Source: Nitrosomonadales bacterium
GTDB taxonomy: Bacteria; Pseudomonadota; Gammaproteobacteria; Burkholderiales; Nitrosomonadaceae
Assembly (NCBI GenBank): GCA_004525885.1
Contig: SPBV01000132.1
Location: 1 to 5,135 of the forward strand
Length of the DNA stretch: 5,135 nt
Reading direction: 5' to 3'
Part shown: positions 5,104 to 5,135 of the stretch, in pieces
Position numbering within the stretch: position 1 is the first letter of the stretch
Layout of the letters: every line of letters starts with the position of its first letter
Made by a program: the position numbers and the translations under genes
The notes under the pieces: model-generated
Databases searched by the model: none
Told to the model about the DNA's origin: nothing
Seen by the model: the letters and a program-made list of their open reading frames with translations, nothing else

Positions 5104-5135
5104 ATGCCAAGTAACACATTTCTCACACCACGTAT
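5104..5135 (+). CDS. rpoA: RNA polymerase alpha subunit, N-terminal start only (truncated by window)
   Basis: The last 32 bases hold an ATG followed by codons for PSNTFLTPR and a partial codon. The pattern resembles the N-terminus of proteobacterial alpha subunits, which typically begin with a short polar stretch followed by a conserved lysine/proline-arginine and isoleucine. An AAAGGA at 5091-5096 lies 7 nt before the start, and the gene follows rpsD after 38 nt, exactly where rpoA belongs in the alpha operon. Alpha dimerises to seed assembly of the polymerase core and contacts promoter elements and activators through its C-terminal domain, none of which is visible here. The call rests mostly on position, because ten residues are too few for a firm match. 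Confidence 0.85.
   Translation, partial: MPSNTFLTPR

Noticed and set aside
1..5135. Mobile element, defence system, CRISPR array or novel gene cluster
   Set aside because: Nearly every base is accounted for by conserved translation, secretion and transcription genes in their standard order; no direct-repeat arrays, transposase or unassigned gene-sized frame remains.

Overview
The window is a dense, single-strand run of housekeeping translation genes. It holds the distal half of the spc ribosomal-protein operon followed by the start of the alpha operon. Order, all on the + strand: rplF (3' part), rplR, rpsE, rpmD, rplO, secY, infA, rpmJ, rpsM, rpsK, rpsD and the first ten codons of rpoA. Every product is recognised from its own translated sequence, and the order agrees with the conserved bacterial S10-spc-alpha cluster.

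The organism looks like a betaproteobacterium, probably near Nitrosomonas/Nitrosospira (Nitrosomonadales). The grounds are: infA lies between secY and rpmJ, as is usual in that class; S5, S11, SecY and IF-1 read as betaproteobacterial versions; and S4 is the four-cysteine zinc-type form rather than the cysteine-free form of E. coli. Third codon positions favour A/T, so this is not a high-GC lineage. Genus assignment is inference from remembered family sequences, not a database search.

Layout. Positions 1-1843 hold the large- and small-subunit proteins L6, L18, S5, L30 and L15, packed with gaps of 11-13 nt, a 4-nt ATGA overlap (rpsE/rpmD) and a 1-nt gap (rpmD/rplO), which suggests translational coupling. 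Positions 1861-3189 encode the SecY translocase channel, apparently from a TTG start. Positions 3203-3551 hold IF-1 and the 37-residue L36. The 58-nt spacer 3552-3609 carries a good sigma70-type extended -10 promoter candidate and probably marks the spc/alpha boundary. Positions 3610-5065 encode S13, S11 and S4, and RNA polymerase alpha begins at 5104. No stretch without a gene exceeds 60 nt, and no convincing intrinsic terminator is visible, so read-through from spc into alpha is likely alongside any internal initiation.

The genes act together: ribosomal proteins of both subunits, an initiation factor, the membrane channel that docks on translating ribosomes, and a core subunit of RNA polymerase are made from one locus. 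I see no mobile element, CRISPR array, tRNA, toxin, defence gene or undescribed system. The points worth a second look are small: non-standard start contexts with overlapping mini-ORFs (secY, infA), perfect hairpins inside infA and rpsD, the promoter with too short a leader for an E. coli-type S4 pseudoknot, and an S13 tail that differs from the usual one.
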